DNA of 64,000 bases from positions 334,394 to 398,393 of the forward strand of contig CAWBYY010000004.1 of NCBI GenBank assembly GCA_963793095.1, written 5' to 3'. The notes under the pieces are model-generated. The model saw only the letters and a program-made list of their open reading frames with translations. It was not told the origin of the DNA and did no database searches. Positions 49,809-59,256 of the stretch are shown here, piece after piece (position 1 is the stretch's first letter; the number at the start of each line of letters is the position of its first letter). The position numbers were made by a program, and so were the translations under genes. Source of the DNA: CAVWDI01 sp963793095. Lineage in GTDB: Bacteria; Chloroflexota; Anaerolineae; Anaerolineales; UBA4823.

Positions 49809-52295
49809 ATGGAAATTGGATTGGTCAAAAAAATCAATATTAATGATGAAATGGAACAGGCGTATCTTGACTATGCCATGAGTGTGATCGTTTCGCGGGC
49901 AATACCAGATGCTCGCGACGGCCTGAAACCGGTCCACCGCAGGATATTGTTTGCCATGCGGGAATTAGGTCTGAGCCCAGGCTCAACTTTCAAAAAATCG
50001 GCCCGGATAGTGGGTGAAGTTTTGGGGAAATACCATCCCCACGGCGATATGGCTGTTTATGACGCCATGACCAGAATGGCGCAGGATTTTTCTTTGCGTT
50101 ACCAGCTTGTTGAAGGCCAGGGAAATTTTGGAAGCATTGACGGAGACGGTCCGGCAGCAATGCGTTATACCGAAGCGCGTTTGCAGCCAATCGCTGGATT
50201 ATTGCTGGAGGACATAGACAAAGATACTGTCGATTTTGAAGAAAATTTTGATGGGACCCTCATCGAACCCGTTGTGCTTCCCGCCTCAATTCCGAATTTC
50301 CTCATAAACGGGGCAACTGGAATTGCTGTCGGTATGGCGACCAGCGTACCTCCCCACAACCTGAGCGAGATCATCGATGCTGTTCAATTTATGATCGCAA
50401 ACTGGTCAGAATTGGACAATATCGGTATAGAAGATTTGATGCAGTTTATCAAAGGACCCGATTTTCCGACTGGAGGCATAATAATCCAGAAAGAAAAAGA
50501 GGACAGCCTTGCCAGCGCCTACAGCACAGGGAAAGGAAAAATTACCCTCCAGGCCCGAGCCCACCTTGAAGAAATGGGGCGCGGTAGAAACCGCATTATT
50601 GTATCCGAATTACCCTACATGACCAACAAATCTTCATTAATAGAGCGCATTGCTGAGCTTGCCCGGGAAAACAAGGTTGAAGGCATCGCCGATCTCAGAG
50701 ATGAATCTGACCGTCAGGGGATGCGGATTGTGATTGAATTAAATAAAAACTCAAACCCCGAAAATGTGTTAGGCGCGCTGTACAAAAATACGCCAATGCA
50801 AAATACCATCAGCATCATTATGCTGGGGTTGGTGGATGGAGAACCTAGAATACTCAGCCTGAAGCAATCGCTCAGGACATATATCGAACACCGCCTTGAA
50901 ATAATCCGGCGTAGAAGCGAACACGACCTGGATAAAGCCCGTAAACGGCTCCACATTCTTGAGGGGCTTAGAATAGCCTTGAGCAACCTGGACGATGTAA
51001 TCGGCTTGATTCGTAACGCGCCGGATGCGGAGATTGCCCAAAAAAGGTTAATGAAAAAGTATAAACTGAGCGCCGTGCAAGCCCAGGCGATATTGGATAC
51101 TCCGCTCCGCAGATTAGCTGCGCTTGAGAGAAAGAAAATAGATATCGAACACCGCGAGGTCAAAACGAAAATTAAAGAACTTGAATCCCTGCTTCACTCA
51201 AAACAGAAAATGCTCAATTTGGTGAGCGAAGAATTGGATAAGGTAAAGGAGAAATTTGGAGACCGCCGCAAAACGCAACTGGTCAAGATTTCCCCAAAAA
51301 CCAAAGCCAGCCTCACCCTGACCACAACTGATTTAACCCCCCAGAAAACCACCTGGATTTCCTTGACTGGCGATGGTCTGGTCTCACGCACTGTGGAGAA
51401 TAAATTACCCAGATTAAGTGGGAAAGGCGCGCCTGAATTAATCGTCAAGGCTTCCACTCGCGATACCCTCTACCTGGTTGCTGAAAATGGGTTGGCAGCT
51501 GCGATACCAGCCCATGAAGTCCCTGAATCTGATAAAACCCTCCAGGGTACTCCCTTCCATGATATCTCTGCGTTGACTGCAGAACACAAAATAGTCTGTA
51601 TGCTGGCTTTACCGCCGCGCACCGATAAAATTAACCCCCTTCCAGGTTTTGATGACTGGTTCTTCATCTCGATTACCTGTAATGGAATGCTTAAAAAATC
51701 CAGAATTTCGGATCTGCCTGGCGCATCTGCGGAAACTTTTATGATGGTTAAGGTTAATAACAACGATAGATTGATCGGCATACGTTTGACAAACGGTGGA
51801 AATGAAATCATTTTAGCAACCGCCCAGGGTATGGCGATCCGGTTTGAAGAGATTGATATTAGACCAATGGGACTGGTCGCTGCAGGAGTAATGGGCATTA
51901 AATTGAAATCAGAAGACCAGGTTATTGGGATGGAGATCCTTCCACAGGAAGGGGAGCTCTTCCTGATCCTCTCAAATGGATACGCCAGGCGGAATAAAAT
52001 TACCCAGTATCCAATTCAGGGCAGATATGGTCAGGGGGTACAGGCTTGGAAATTACCCCCGGATGCGCAAATTTCAGGCCTGGCGGTCGGCCGTGGAACA
52101 TTGAGGACAACATTGTTCCTGAAAAAGCTTCTACCGAAAACCTTTCGTCTGGATGATGCCCCAATACAGGGCAGGACAGCCAGCGGAAAATCACTTCTTG
52201 AATTAAAACCAGGCGATGAAGTTACTCATATTTCCACACCCTGGGAGTTGCCCAATTTAACAACAGCCAGTCTGAAGAAAAGAAGAATGAATTGA
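49809..52295 (+). CDS. gyrA: DNA gyrase/topoisomerase IV subunit A
   Basis: 828 residues from ATG 49809, after TGGAGTT. The breakage-reunion domain has VSRAIPDARDGLKPVHRRIL, YHPHGDMAVYDAM and the catalytic Tyr120 in AAMRYTEARL. The C-terminal six-blade wheel follows. In the place of the GyrA box (QRRGGRG) is PRLSGKGAP, only partly matching, so activity could be less wrapping-proficient than classical gyrase or it could be a ParC. No gyrB neighbour. Confidence 0.9.
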   Translation: MEIGLVKKININDEMEQAYLDYAMSVIVSRAIPDARDGLKPVHRRILFAMRELGLSPGSTFKKSARIVGEVLGKYHPHGDMAVYDAMTRMAQDFSLRYQLVEGQGNFGSIDGDGPAAMRYTEARLQPIAGLLLEDIDKDTVDFEENFDGTLIEPVVLPASIPNFLINGATGIAVGMATSVPPHNLSEIIDAVQFMIANWSELDNIGIEDLMQFIKGPDFPTGGIIIQKEKEDSLASAYSTGKGKITLQARAHLEEMGRGRNRIIVSELPYMTNKSSLIERIAELARENKVEGIADLRDESDRQGMRIVIELNKNSNPENVLGALYKNTPMQNTISIIMLGLVDGEPRILSLKQSLRTYIEHRLEIIRRRSEHDLDKARKRLHILEGLRIALSNLDDVIGLIRNAPDAEIAQKRLMKKYKLSAVQAQAILDTPLRRLAALERKKIDIEHREVKTKIKELESLLHSKQKMLNLVSEELDKVKEKFGDRRKTQLVKISPKTKASLTLTTTDLTPQKTTWISLTGDGLVSRTVENKLPRLSGKGAPELIVKASTRDTLYLVAENGLAAAIPAHEVPESDKTLQGTPFHDISALTAEHKIVCMLALPPRTDKINPLPGFDDWFFISITCNGMLKKSRISDLPGASAETFMMVKVNNNDRLIGIRLTNGGNEIILATAQGMAIRFEEIDIRPMGLVAAGVMGIKLKSEDQVIGMEILPQEGELFLILSNGYARRNKITQYPIQGRYGQGVQAWKLPPDAQISGLAVGRGTLRTTLFLKKLLPKTFRLDDAPIQGRTASGKSLLELKPGDEVTHISTPWELPNLTTASLKKRRMN

Positions 52296-52383
52296 AGTAA
52301 CATTCGGGTCCTTTCCAGGCTCCACTCAACCCGTGATTTAAAGAGAAATTATCCAATTTTCGAGGGTGGATTATCGAACTTAC

Positions 52384-53478
52384 TTATATTAGCAGGTTGA
52401 ATTTAAAATGATAAACAATTTGATTGTTTTGGAACCGGAATATATCCTTCCCTCTAATTATTTCCAATTCATCTAACATTGCTTTCCAGTCCAGATAACA
52501 ATAATCACCAGTGCAATCGTAACTGGTTTGTTCAAACTTAATACCGGGTTGCAGATTCTCCAGATAATTTAGATACCATTCTCGGACTGCCTGATGGTTG
52601 TGCATTGTTGATTCTCCGGTGACAAGGTAAACATCATCAGCATACAAATCCATAATCTGGTCTATTTTACGATCGTTAATATAATTTAGATACCGCTGTG
52701 TAAAATCAACGCCAGTATACCCGTTATCCCAGTCGTAATCATTGATCACATCCCAGATTTCAGGCAGGTTTTTTCGGCAGTTCATCCACTCCCAGAAATT
52801 TATTGCACCCAGGTCAGTATCTTTCACAGCAGTAAACACTTCGATTATGTCCTCAACATAAGGCTCCCATCCATGTTCAACAAACGCCGCGCCAGTGGGG
52901 ATAATCGGTCGGTATGGCTCCAACGCCTGGAACTCCGCCATGCAGCGGGCTAACTGTTCCCTGGGATTATGGGCGCCCACCCAGTAGAACTGGGGCATGT
53001 TGATATCACATTTTTCCAGGAATATCTGCCAGGGGATTTTAGGATGAAACGTTGGATACCGGTATGAGCTCAAAGCAATCGGAGTATTTGCCAGACCCGG
53101 ACGGATCTGATCCATGAATATCTGGGCTGCTTCGTATTTCCTGTCGTATTTATATGGTGCCTCAACATCGATCACATATCCATCAAGAGAATATTCTTTC
53201 ACTCGCTGGATGGCTATTTTTGCTTCTTCAATAGGTTCTCGACCATATACATAATGCCAGCCCCATACTCCAATATTATTCTGCTTTAAAGCAGCAACAA
53301 CGGGGGGCAACAGATCGACACCGGTATTCATATCGATGTTATATGCCGCAGGTCCATCCGCGATTTTGATAATAACATGGGTAAACCCGGCATTTTTTGC
53401 CAGGTTTGCGATTGCGTTCGGGTCGCCGTTTTCACAGAACCGAATTTGCCAGATAAAAAACCCTTTACCGGATAGCAT
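52384..53478 (-). CDS. TIM-barrel (glycoside-hydrolase-like) plus NTF2/SnoaL-like fusion
   Basis: 364 residues, no signal peptide visible. Residues 1-~245 look like a TIM barrel: FFIWQIRFCENGDPNAIANLAK, GVWGWHYVYG, DGYVIDVEAPYKY, MPQFYWVG and NFWEWMN, with acidic residues at strand ends as in GH25/DUF4015-like barrels. Residues ~255-364 (IDQIMDLYADDVYLVTGEST onward) resemble an NTF2/SnoaL fold. Two nt downstream of the LCP gene and coupled to it. Exact activity unknown. Confidence 0.6.
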   Translation of the reverse strand: MLSGKGFFIWQIRFCENGDPNAIANLAKNAGFTHVIIKIADGPAAYNIDMNTGVDLLPPVVAALKQNNIGVWGWHYVYGREPIEEAKIAIQRVKEYSLDGYVIDVEAPYKYDRKYEAAQIFMDQIRPGLANTPIALSSYRYPTFHPKIPWQIFLEKCDINMPQFYWVGAHNPREQLARCMAEFQALEPYRPIIPTGAAFVEHGWEPYVEDIIEVFTAVKDTDLGAINFWEWMNCRKNLPEIWDVINDYDWDNGYTGVDFTQRYLNYINDRKIDQIMDLYADDVYLVTGESTMHNHQAVREWYLNYLENLQPGIKFEQTSYDCTGDYCYLDWKAMLDELEIIRGKDIFRFQNNQIVYHFKFNLLI

Positions 53479-53480
53479 AA

Positions 53481-54566
53481 TTATTTTAAGTTTTGGGAAC
53501 TCCGGATGACGTTCATAACCTTATCTTTATAAGGCACCAGAACCATTGCCCCTCCGGCTGTTATCGAATTATAGACATGGGTGGGTTTGATATAAAGCTG
53601 GTTTAACTGCGGGTTATTCATGAACCTGACAGCAAATGGAACCCATTTTAAAACATCCAGCAGTTCCAGGTCGGTCTCAACATTCTTTTTATAGAACTGG
53701 AAATATGCTGGTGCTTTAGAGAGTGTTTCAAGTGAAAGCAGTTTTCTCAGGATCGCTTCAAGCACTTCCTGCTGGCGCCTGTTGCGCTCAAAATCATTGG
53801 TGCTCTTTCTGGACCGCACATACCACAATGCATCGTCTGCGTCCATTACAACTTTCCCTTTTGGTACGGTTACATACTTTCCAGCCTTGTAATCAGAGAC
53901 CGATTTCTCTACTTTGACATCCAGGGACCCCATCTGGTCAACAATTACTTTGAAATTCTTAAAATTTACCAGGACATAGTGATCAATATTGATCCCGAAA
54001 TATGATTTGAAGGTTTGTTTGACCAGGGGGATCTTGCCATAGAAATAAGCGGTGTTGATTCGGTCCAACCCCCTTCCCGGGATATCAATATAGAGATCTC
54101 GTGGGAAAGAGGTGACATTTACATTTCCTTTCTTGGAATTAATTGTAATCAGAATGATCGTATCGGTTCGGAACTGGTTCTGACCTGGACGCCGGTCCGC
54201 TCCCAGCAGGAGGATATTTATCTGCCCTTCTGGGGCTTCAATCGTTTCATAACCCTCAAGAGTGAACTCAGTGGGAGTCAGGGTGGGCGTAAATGTCGGT
54301 GTAATTGTTGGTGTGGGCGTGGTTGTTGGCAGCGGTGTCTCTGTCGGTGTTGGTGTATTGGTGGGCGTGATAACATCCGTCGGCGGGATTGGTTGAAAAG
54401 GAGTTGCTGTCGCCTCCCCATTCACTTCAAGCATTTCCGGAGTAGGGCTGTTAGTTCCGGTCGGCAGCAACGCAGCCGCCGCGACACCTGCTTCAAATGG
54501 CATCCCGCAACCTGTTAGAATCATTAAAAGCAGTAATATTAGGGAAGCTCTCTGGATTGAAATCAT
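53481..54566 (-). CDS. LytR-CpsA-Psr (LCP) family lipoprotein
   Basis: 361 residues. Lipobox LTGC at Cys20, then a Thr/Pro-rich linker (about 60-105, TPTPTETPLPTTTP-type), then the LCP domain with ILLLGADRRPGQNQFRTDTI, SFPRDLYIDIPGRGLDRINTAY and FERNRRQQEVL. LCP proteins transfer glycopolymers onto peptidoglycan. Attachment as a lipoprotein instead of by a membrane helix is less common. The nearby nucleotide-sugar genes could supply its substrate. Confidence 0.9.
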   Translation of the reverse strand: MISIQRASLILLLLMILTGCGMPFEAGVAAAALLPTGTNSPTPEMLEVNGEATATPFQPIPPTDVITPTNTPTPTETPLPTTTPTPTITPTFTPTLTPTEFTLEGYETIEAPEGQINILLLGADRRPGQNQFRTDTIILITINSKKGNVNVTSFPRDLYIDIPGRGLDRINTAYFYGKIPLVKQTFKSYFGINIDHYVLVNFKNFKVIVDQMGSLDVKVEKSVSDYKAGKYVTVPKGKVVMDADDALWYVRSRKSTNDFERNRRQQEVLEAILRKLLSLETLSKAPAYFQFYKKNVETDLELLDVLKWVPFAVRFMNNPQLNQLYIKPTHVYNSITAGGAMVLVPYKDKVMNVIRSSQNLK

Positions 54567-54707
54567 CTGTGAATTGAAATATTTTAAAGTAATAAAATAA
54601 TCTCCCAGAAATTAATAGCAAGATAGATGCCAGAATTACAATATTCCGGCAGAATAATTAATTCAATCTATTACAAATTATTGGGGATTTTTTTTGAGCC
54701 GGTTTTT

Positions 54708-56357
54708 TTAACTATTTTCTCGCCTGGATTGGTCCAGTTCTGACCTGAGAAGAGAAATTTCTTGCAGAGCTAAATTTAATTCCGACTGCAGCCGGTCTAA
54801 TTCGCTGGTTTCAAATTCAGGTATCCACCGCTTTGCGATGTCCTCGCTAGCTTCTTCAACGCTGGTAATTTCTTGTACCGTTTGAAACTCAGCGCCTTCA
54901 GTTTGTGATGCAATCAGTTGTTCAAAACGTGATCTCTGGGGGATATCTTTCTCTTTGAAATGTGACACCTGGTCTAGAAAAAGCTGGTGGCTCAATTTAG
55001 CTTCCCTGTACAGGTCACGCGCCTCAAGTTCCAGGGTACGGGATTCATCTAACTGGAGCTTTAAATTATTAATATCCTTACGCTGGTAAAAGAAGTAAAT
55101 CAGTAATTTTGCAAGAATGCCGATGTAATATTCATCGCCATCCGTCCATTCCCTTCCGGTATATGGCGACATAAGCAGGACGCCCGCAACCGATTCATTT
55201 TTTGAATTTAAGACCGGAATATAAAGCGTTGGGCCGGCTTCTCCAAGAGCTAAATCTTGGGCAATCCGGGAGGTTTCTTCCTGATCGTCAAGGTTTGTAG
55301 TGTTGATTACGCTACCTGTTACATTTGCGGATTGGATTTGAGGTAATTGATCACTTTTAAATTCAACCTTTTCCAGAACAGCCTCATTTTTAGAATCATA
55401 GCCACAATAAATCTCAATTCTCCCATCTTCATCCGGCGGACTCAATACAGCGCAAATATCTGCCCGCATAATCCGACCGATAGTAACCGCGATTTTCGTG
55501 CAGACCTCATTTAATTGCTCTTGTGACATTATCTCAATTATCGCCTGTAGAATCTTGGGGTCGGTATAGGATGGGCGTCGGTCCAGAACCGCCTGCTGCT
55601 GCTCCAGATGGCGCAACAATTCCTCTTTCTCTTTTTTATCAAAATCAAGTTCATCGCTTCTTAACCCCCAGTAAAAACGAAAAGGCAGAATCATAAATAA
55701 TGGGAAGCTGAGCGCAAATGCCAGATATACGGCTGCAGGGTAATCATATTGATAAGGTAGAACGATGATTTGGACCACACATCCTATCAGAATTAGAATA
55801 AGAGACAACAGGCCGAATCCCCACAACGCTGGTCGCTTGAATAATAGAAATAGCCCTCCGACCAGGAGAAACCCAAATGCGGCTAAACCGCTGGCGATGC
55901 CAAATAAAATATTTTCCAGGTAGGAATAGAATCCAGATGAAGGTAACCAGAATAATGCCAGCCCAACCAGGATAATTATCAGTACACCGATCAGACCTGC
56001 GGTAATATCCACAGCTTTTTCCGGTTCGGGAAAAACCCACAACCAGATAATCAGGATAATATTTATAAGCGTGATCCCGATATAAACAAATTGAACATCA
56101 AGGTTTAAACTGAGAATGTTATTTTCAAAAATTAGGATAACCAGCAGTCCGATATTTATCACCGCCAGCAATACAATACCCAGAACAGTCCGCTTGAAAA
56201 TGGAGCGATTGCCTTCCTTTTTTAATCTAATAGTAAGCAGAAGACCAAGGCCAAGGAATAGCAAAAGGATCGACTGGATCACAATCCCGGCTTCAGAGAC
56301 TGAGAGCATGTCGTAGATTTGCTTAACAGTTTGAATAATTGAATTAATATCGAACAT
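54708..56357 (-). CDS. membrane protein with GAF-like domain and coiled coil
   Basis: 549 residues. About eight hydrophobic helices at 1-230 are followed by a charged linker (KEEL.RHLEQQQ), a GAF-like sensor domain (~265-425; NEVCTKIAVTIGRIMRADIC, TLYIPVLNSKNESVAGVLLM) and a C-terminal coiled coil ending ELDQSRREN. No kinase, HAMP or effector domain follows, so it may signal through a partner or serve as a scaffold. Not assigned to a named family. Confidence 0.65.
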   Translation of the reverse strand: MFDINSIIQTVKQIYDMLSVSEAGIVIQSILLLFLGLGLLLTIRLKKEGNRSIFKRTVLGIVLLAVINIGLLVILIFENNILSLNLDVQFVYIGITLINIILIIWLWVFPEPEKAVDITAGLIGVLIIILVGLALFWLPSSGFYSYLENILFGIASGLAAFGFLLVGGLFLLFKRPALWGFGLLSLILILIGCVVQIIVLPYQYDYPAAVYLAFALSFPLFMILPFRFYWGLRSDELDFDKKEKEELLRHLEQQQAVLDRRPSYTDPKILQAIIEIMSQEQLNEVCTKIAVTIGRIMRADICAVLSPPDEDGRIEIYCGYDSKNEAVLEKVEFKSDQLPQIQSANVTGSVINTTNLDDQEETSRIAQDLALGEAGPTLYIPVLNSKNESVAGVLLMSPYTGREWTDGDEYYIGILAKLLIYFFYQRKDINNLKLQLDESRTLELEARDLYREAKLSHQLFLDQVSHFKEKDIPQRSRFEQLIASQTEGAEFQTVQEITSVEEASEDIAKRWIPEFETSELDRLQSELNLALQEISLLRSELDQSRRENS

Positions 56358-56418
56358 GAAAGGAAAACCCGGCTCATTATAGCACTAAGCAATTTTGAAA
56401 ACAAACCATATTTCGCGG

Positions 56419-56447
56419 TTGACAAATGGTTTAACTTCTGTTTAAAT
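56419..56447 (+). promoter_or_regulatory. sigma-70 promoter of tRNA-Leu
   Basis: TTGACA (56419-56424), 17-nt spacer, TTAAAT (56442-56447), 24 nt before the tRNA. Confidence 0.65.
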
Positions 56448-56471
56448 AATTAAAACTGAATAGTAATACCA

Positions 56472-56555
<84 letters not shown>

Positions 56556-56568
56556 TCCGACTGATTGA

Positions 56569-56607
56569 CCCCCTCACAGGTGGCAAATAATTTGCAACTT
56601 GAGGGGG
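56569..56607. terminator. hairpin downstream of tRNA-Leu
   Basis: CCCCCTCA (56569-56576) pairs with TGAGGGGG (56600-56607), and inside it GCAAAT pairs with ATTTGC. No U-run follows, so it may be a 3' processing or termination hairpin only. Confidence 0.5.
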
Positions 56608-56692
56608 ACAAGTCGTTTAAAGAGCAGTTTCACTTAAATTGGTTAAGCGTTCTTAAACTGAGGACAGTCTGGAACTTTAACAGGAGATTAAT

Positions 56693-57058
56693 ATGAAATA
56701 CGGGATACTGGCTCTTGGAATAACCATCCTCTCAATGCTGGTTATGGAGTTCAATAGTCGAACAACAGAACTGAATTCGCTAACCGTGGAAAGGGATCTC
56801 GTCAGCACCCAACTGGCGCAGCGCGAACAAACCAGAGCAGCCCTGGATGCCCAAATTGCGATCGCAACCTCTGAAGCAGCAGTCGACCACTGGGCGCATG
56901 AAGACGGCCATATGGTTAAGGATGGCGAGATCCCGGTTATCCCTATCCCGGCTGGAGGGATTTTGCCCACCCCCACTCCAACACCCCTGCCGCCAGTGCA
57001 GGTAACAGAAAACCCGAACGGCTGGCTATTGCTTATTCTGGGACCCGGCGGTCTCTAA
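56693..57058 (+). CDS. FtsB/DivIC-like septum formation initiator protein
   Basis: 121 residues: short cytoplasmic start, membrane helix ILALGITILSMLVMEF, an extracytoplasmic coiled coil (residues ~25-60) and VDHWAHEDGHMVKDGEIPVI, which matches the post-coil motif of DivIC/FtsB. A Pro/Thr tail (TPTPTPLPPVQ) and hydrophobic end follow. FtsB-type proteins help assemble the divisome. The Pro-rich tail is unusual. Confidence 0.68.
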   Translation: MKYGILALGITILSMLVMEFNSRTTELNSLTVERDLVSTQLAQREQTRAALDAQIAIATSEAAVDHWAHEDGHMVKDGEIPVIPIPAGGILPTPTPTPLPPVQVTENPNGWLLLILGPGGL

Positions 57059-57133
57059 ACACCAATAAAATTCAGTTCCAATTGCCTGAATTTAAGAAAA
57101 TTATGAAAAAAATTGCTGATTAAACCGGTCAGC

Positions 57134-57162
57134 TTGACGCATCCTATCTGGCGTGATAGAAT
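57134..57162 (+). promoter_or_regulatory. sigma-70 promoter of initiator tRNA
   Basis: TTGACG (57134-57139), 17-nt spacer, TAGAAT (57157-57162), ~48 nt before the tRNA. Confidence 0.75.
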
Positions 57163-57210
57163 GACAGGCCTGCATGGGAAATTGTGATTTCCCATGCAGT
57201 TCAGAAACGA

Positions 57211-57283
57211 TGCGGGGTGGAGCAGTGGCAGCTCGTCGGGCTCATAACCCGAAGGTCCCAAGTTCGAAATCTTGGCCCCGCTA
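57211..57283 (+). tRNA. initiator tRNA-fMet (CAT), one extra base in T-loop
   Basis: Anticodon loop CTCATAA gives CAT. The anticodon stem TCGGG/CCCGA has three consecutive G-C pairs, and the first acceptor pair is unpaired (T1 with T72), both hallmarks of initiators. The T-arm reads CCAAG-TTCGAAAT-CTTGG, with an eight-base loop; deleting one A from 57267-57269 makes it canonical, so the extra A is probably a homopolymer error. Confidence 0.9.
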
Positions 57284-57284
57284 C
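57268..57284 (+). repeat. att-like repeat, copy in tRNA-fMet 3' end
   Basis: AATCTTGGCCCCGCTAC covers the 3' T-arm and acceptor end of the initiator tRNA. It recurs at 57357-57373 with one mismatch. tRNA 3' ends are typical integrase attachment cores. Confidence 0.6.
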
Positions 57285-57293
57285 CTGATCAAA

Positions 57294-57316
57294 GGCGCTC
57301 ACTTGAGCGTCTTTTT
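57294..57316 (+). terminator. terminator after initiator tRNA
   Basis: GCGCTC-ACTT-GAGCGT stem followed by CTTTTT. Confidence 0.7.
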
Positions 57317-57356
57317 ACTTAAGGTCCCAGTCTCTGACGAGATGCTGCGCGATTCC

Positions 57357-57373
57357 AATCCTGGCCCCGCTAC
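57357..57373 (+). repeat. att-like repeat, displaced copy
   Basis: AATCCTGGCCCCGCTAC matches the tRNA end at 16 of 17 bases. The preceding bases do not form a complete tRNA, so this is a displaced 3' end, followed by its own terminator. It lies 92 nt before the first integrase start. Confidence 0.6.
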
Positions 57374-57382
57374 TCTAGATTG

Positions 57383-57411
57383 AACCGCAGATCTCCAGGT
57401 CTGCGGTTTTT
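57383..57411 (+). terminator. intrinsic terminator after displaced tRNA end
   Basis: AACCGCAGA (57383-57391) pairs with TCTGCGGTT (57400-57408), loop TCTCCAGG, then T-run. Typical of a tRNA terminator. Confidence 0.8.
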
Positions 57412-57464
57412 GATAGCCTGAAGGTCTATTGTTGCATGAGGCTGGCAAGGAAGGGAGACTTGCC

Positions 57465-58461
57465 ATGAATTGTAAATCGCCGGGCCTTAAACCTTCCAAA
57501 CCACTTCCAAGCTTCCTCAATTATAAGTCCGCTAAAGAACCCAGCCCCAGAACTCTCTACATTTATAAAAGCACTCTTGAACTTTGGTTGACCTACCAGG
57601 AGGATAACGATATCAGACAGGTCACGTCTCGCGTCCTTAAAGATTACCTGAACTACCTTCGGACTGAATACATCCCACGCCAATTTATAGGTAATAACAA
57701 CAAACCATTAAGTGGTAAGACCATCCACAATTTTTGGATCACTCTGTGCTCTTTCTTCTCCTTGGCGAACATCGAATTTGAGATGCCCAATCCAATGAAG
57801 AAAGTGCCGGCTCCGAAAATTCACGGATGCCCCAGTTGAACCTTTCACAAAAGAAGAAATTAAAGCCTTTCTCAAGTTGTGCGACTTCTGTAAAGAAGCT
57901 CAGACAACCGACCTGAGTAAATTTATGTTGCGCCAGCCGACAGCCCAGCGGGATCGGACAATCATCCGGACCCTACTGGACACCAGACTGAGAGCCTCAG
58001 AATTGTGTTCCCTGACGGTGGAGGATGTAGACCCAAGAGAATGGGAAAATAAACGTAATATACAGCACTAGAGGGGGTTCTTTAGGGGAAAAAAGGAAGA
58101 GTTGTGTTTTTTGGGAAAGTCACTCGCCGGACTGTGTGGCGCTACCTGGCTGAAAGGGCAGACGGAGAAGACCCAGATGCCCCTCTTTTTGTCAGAAAAT
58201 CAAACCGCCCACTCAATAAGGAATCGCTCCACTGGTGGTCAAATCCCTGGCGAAAAGAGCCGGCGTTACCAATTGGTATCCTCACAGGTTTCGACACACC
58301 TTTGCAATCACCTACCTGCGATCCGGTGGCAATGTTTTCACCTTGCAGATGCTTCTTGGACACAACTCCTGGATATGGTGAGGCGGTATGCCTGAATTAC
58401 AGAGATTGATATCGCCAGAGTACGCAAAACCGCCAGTACAGCAGATAACTGGCGCTTGTAA
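57465..58461 (+). pseudogene. tyrosine recombinase/integrase, frame-broken
   Basis: A core-binding domain (SPRTLYIYKSTLELWLTYQE, residues ~30-110) and a catalytic domain are recognisable across three or more frames. Visible catalytic pieces: Arg I in TRLRASELCSL (~58000), HRFRHTFAITYL (HxxR, ~58290), MLLGHNS (~58350) and the RRYA tyrosine (~58390), ending DIARVRKTASTADNWRL at 58461. A TAG at 58069, indels and a TGA after RRYA interrupt it. It could be a truly decayed integrase or an active one carrying consensus errors. Confidence 0.75.
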
Positions 58462-58514
58462 TCCTTTCACCGGTCAGATAATCTTTGAGCTGCTGCAGTA
58501 ATCAATTGGGAAAG

Positions 58515-59256
58515 TTAATTATCACTCAAGTTATTGACATCAATTTTTAAATCATTTTTAGGGTGATAAATAGAAACTTGATTTATCTCACCGATCCTGC
58601 TCGCCACTTCCTCCGGAAGGATGGGAGCATAAATCTGGTCTGTGATCTTGATATCGCTGTGCATCAGATTTATTGAGACCGCTTTGTAATCAGCCATGGT
58701 CCTGGCATGCTGGAGCCCATAAACAGTGTAGCAATGGCGGAACTTATGCGGCGATTTGTATTCAAGGCTTGCAGCTTCAAACAGGGTTTTCAAGCGCGGG
58801 GATAGCGCCTGGCTACGGTTATTTCCCGGTGGATCTGTAGAAAATGTCTGCTCACCCCAATTTCTCTTCACAGGTGCATACCAACGAGCTGTTTTAGGGA
58901 GAGCGTTCCTTACATACAAATCCTAACTTTTTATTACTTCAAGTAATTCTGTGATGTGTTATAGATAGGTGGTTGCTCTTTTACCATTCTTGGTTAAACC
59001 CTCAACTCTGGCTATTGCTTTATACTGTTATTTTCTAAATCAACTGTCTCAATTAGTAAAGTAGTTAAAGCAGTAGCTCGCATCCCTGAAAGATAAAGCA
59101 TGGCAGCGGCTGCCTGATCTCGCTTTTGAGCAATGTCATTATCATCGACCGGAATATTTATCAGCTGCAGAACTTCCTTGAGAGATACATATATTTGTTC
59201 TATAGTTTGCAGAGAAATTCGGGGAGTATGCAGAGCATTTATCCAAAACTCAGGTA
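58515..59256 (-). pseudogene. tyrosine recombinase catalytic fragment, convergent with the first
   Basis: Reading on the minus strand, AAAAMLYLSGMRATALTTL holds the Arg I box (~59090) and SPHKFRHCYTVYGLQHAR holds HxxR; MHSDIKITDQIYAP carries the late His/Tyr region. A TAG at 59012-59014 and at least one frame change separate the two. The core-binding domain is not seen; 59257-59576 between this and the next gene has no convincing coding sequence. It converges on the first integrase with 53 nt between. Confidence 0.65.

Noticed and set aside
54015..54518. Cys/Arg-rich 167-residue ORF on the plus strand
   Set aside because: Antisense shadow of the Thr/Pro-rich linker of the LCP gene.
57174..57383. 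69-residue ORF across the initiator tRNA
   Set aside because: It runs through the tRNA and both repeat copies with no ribosome binding site.
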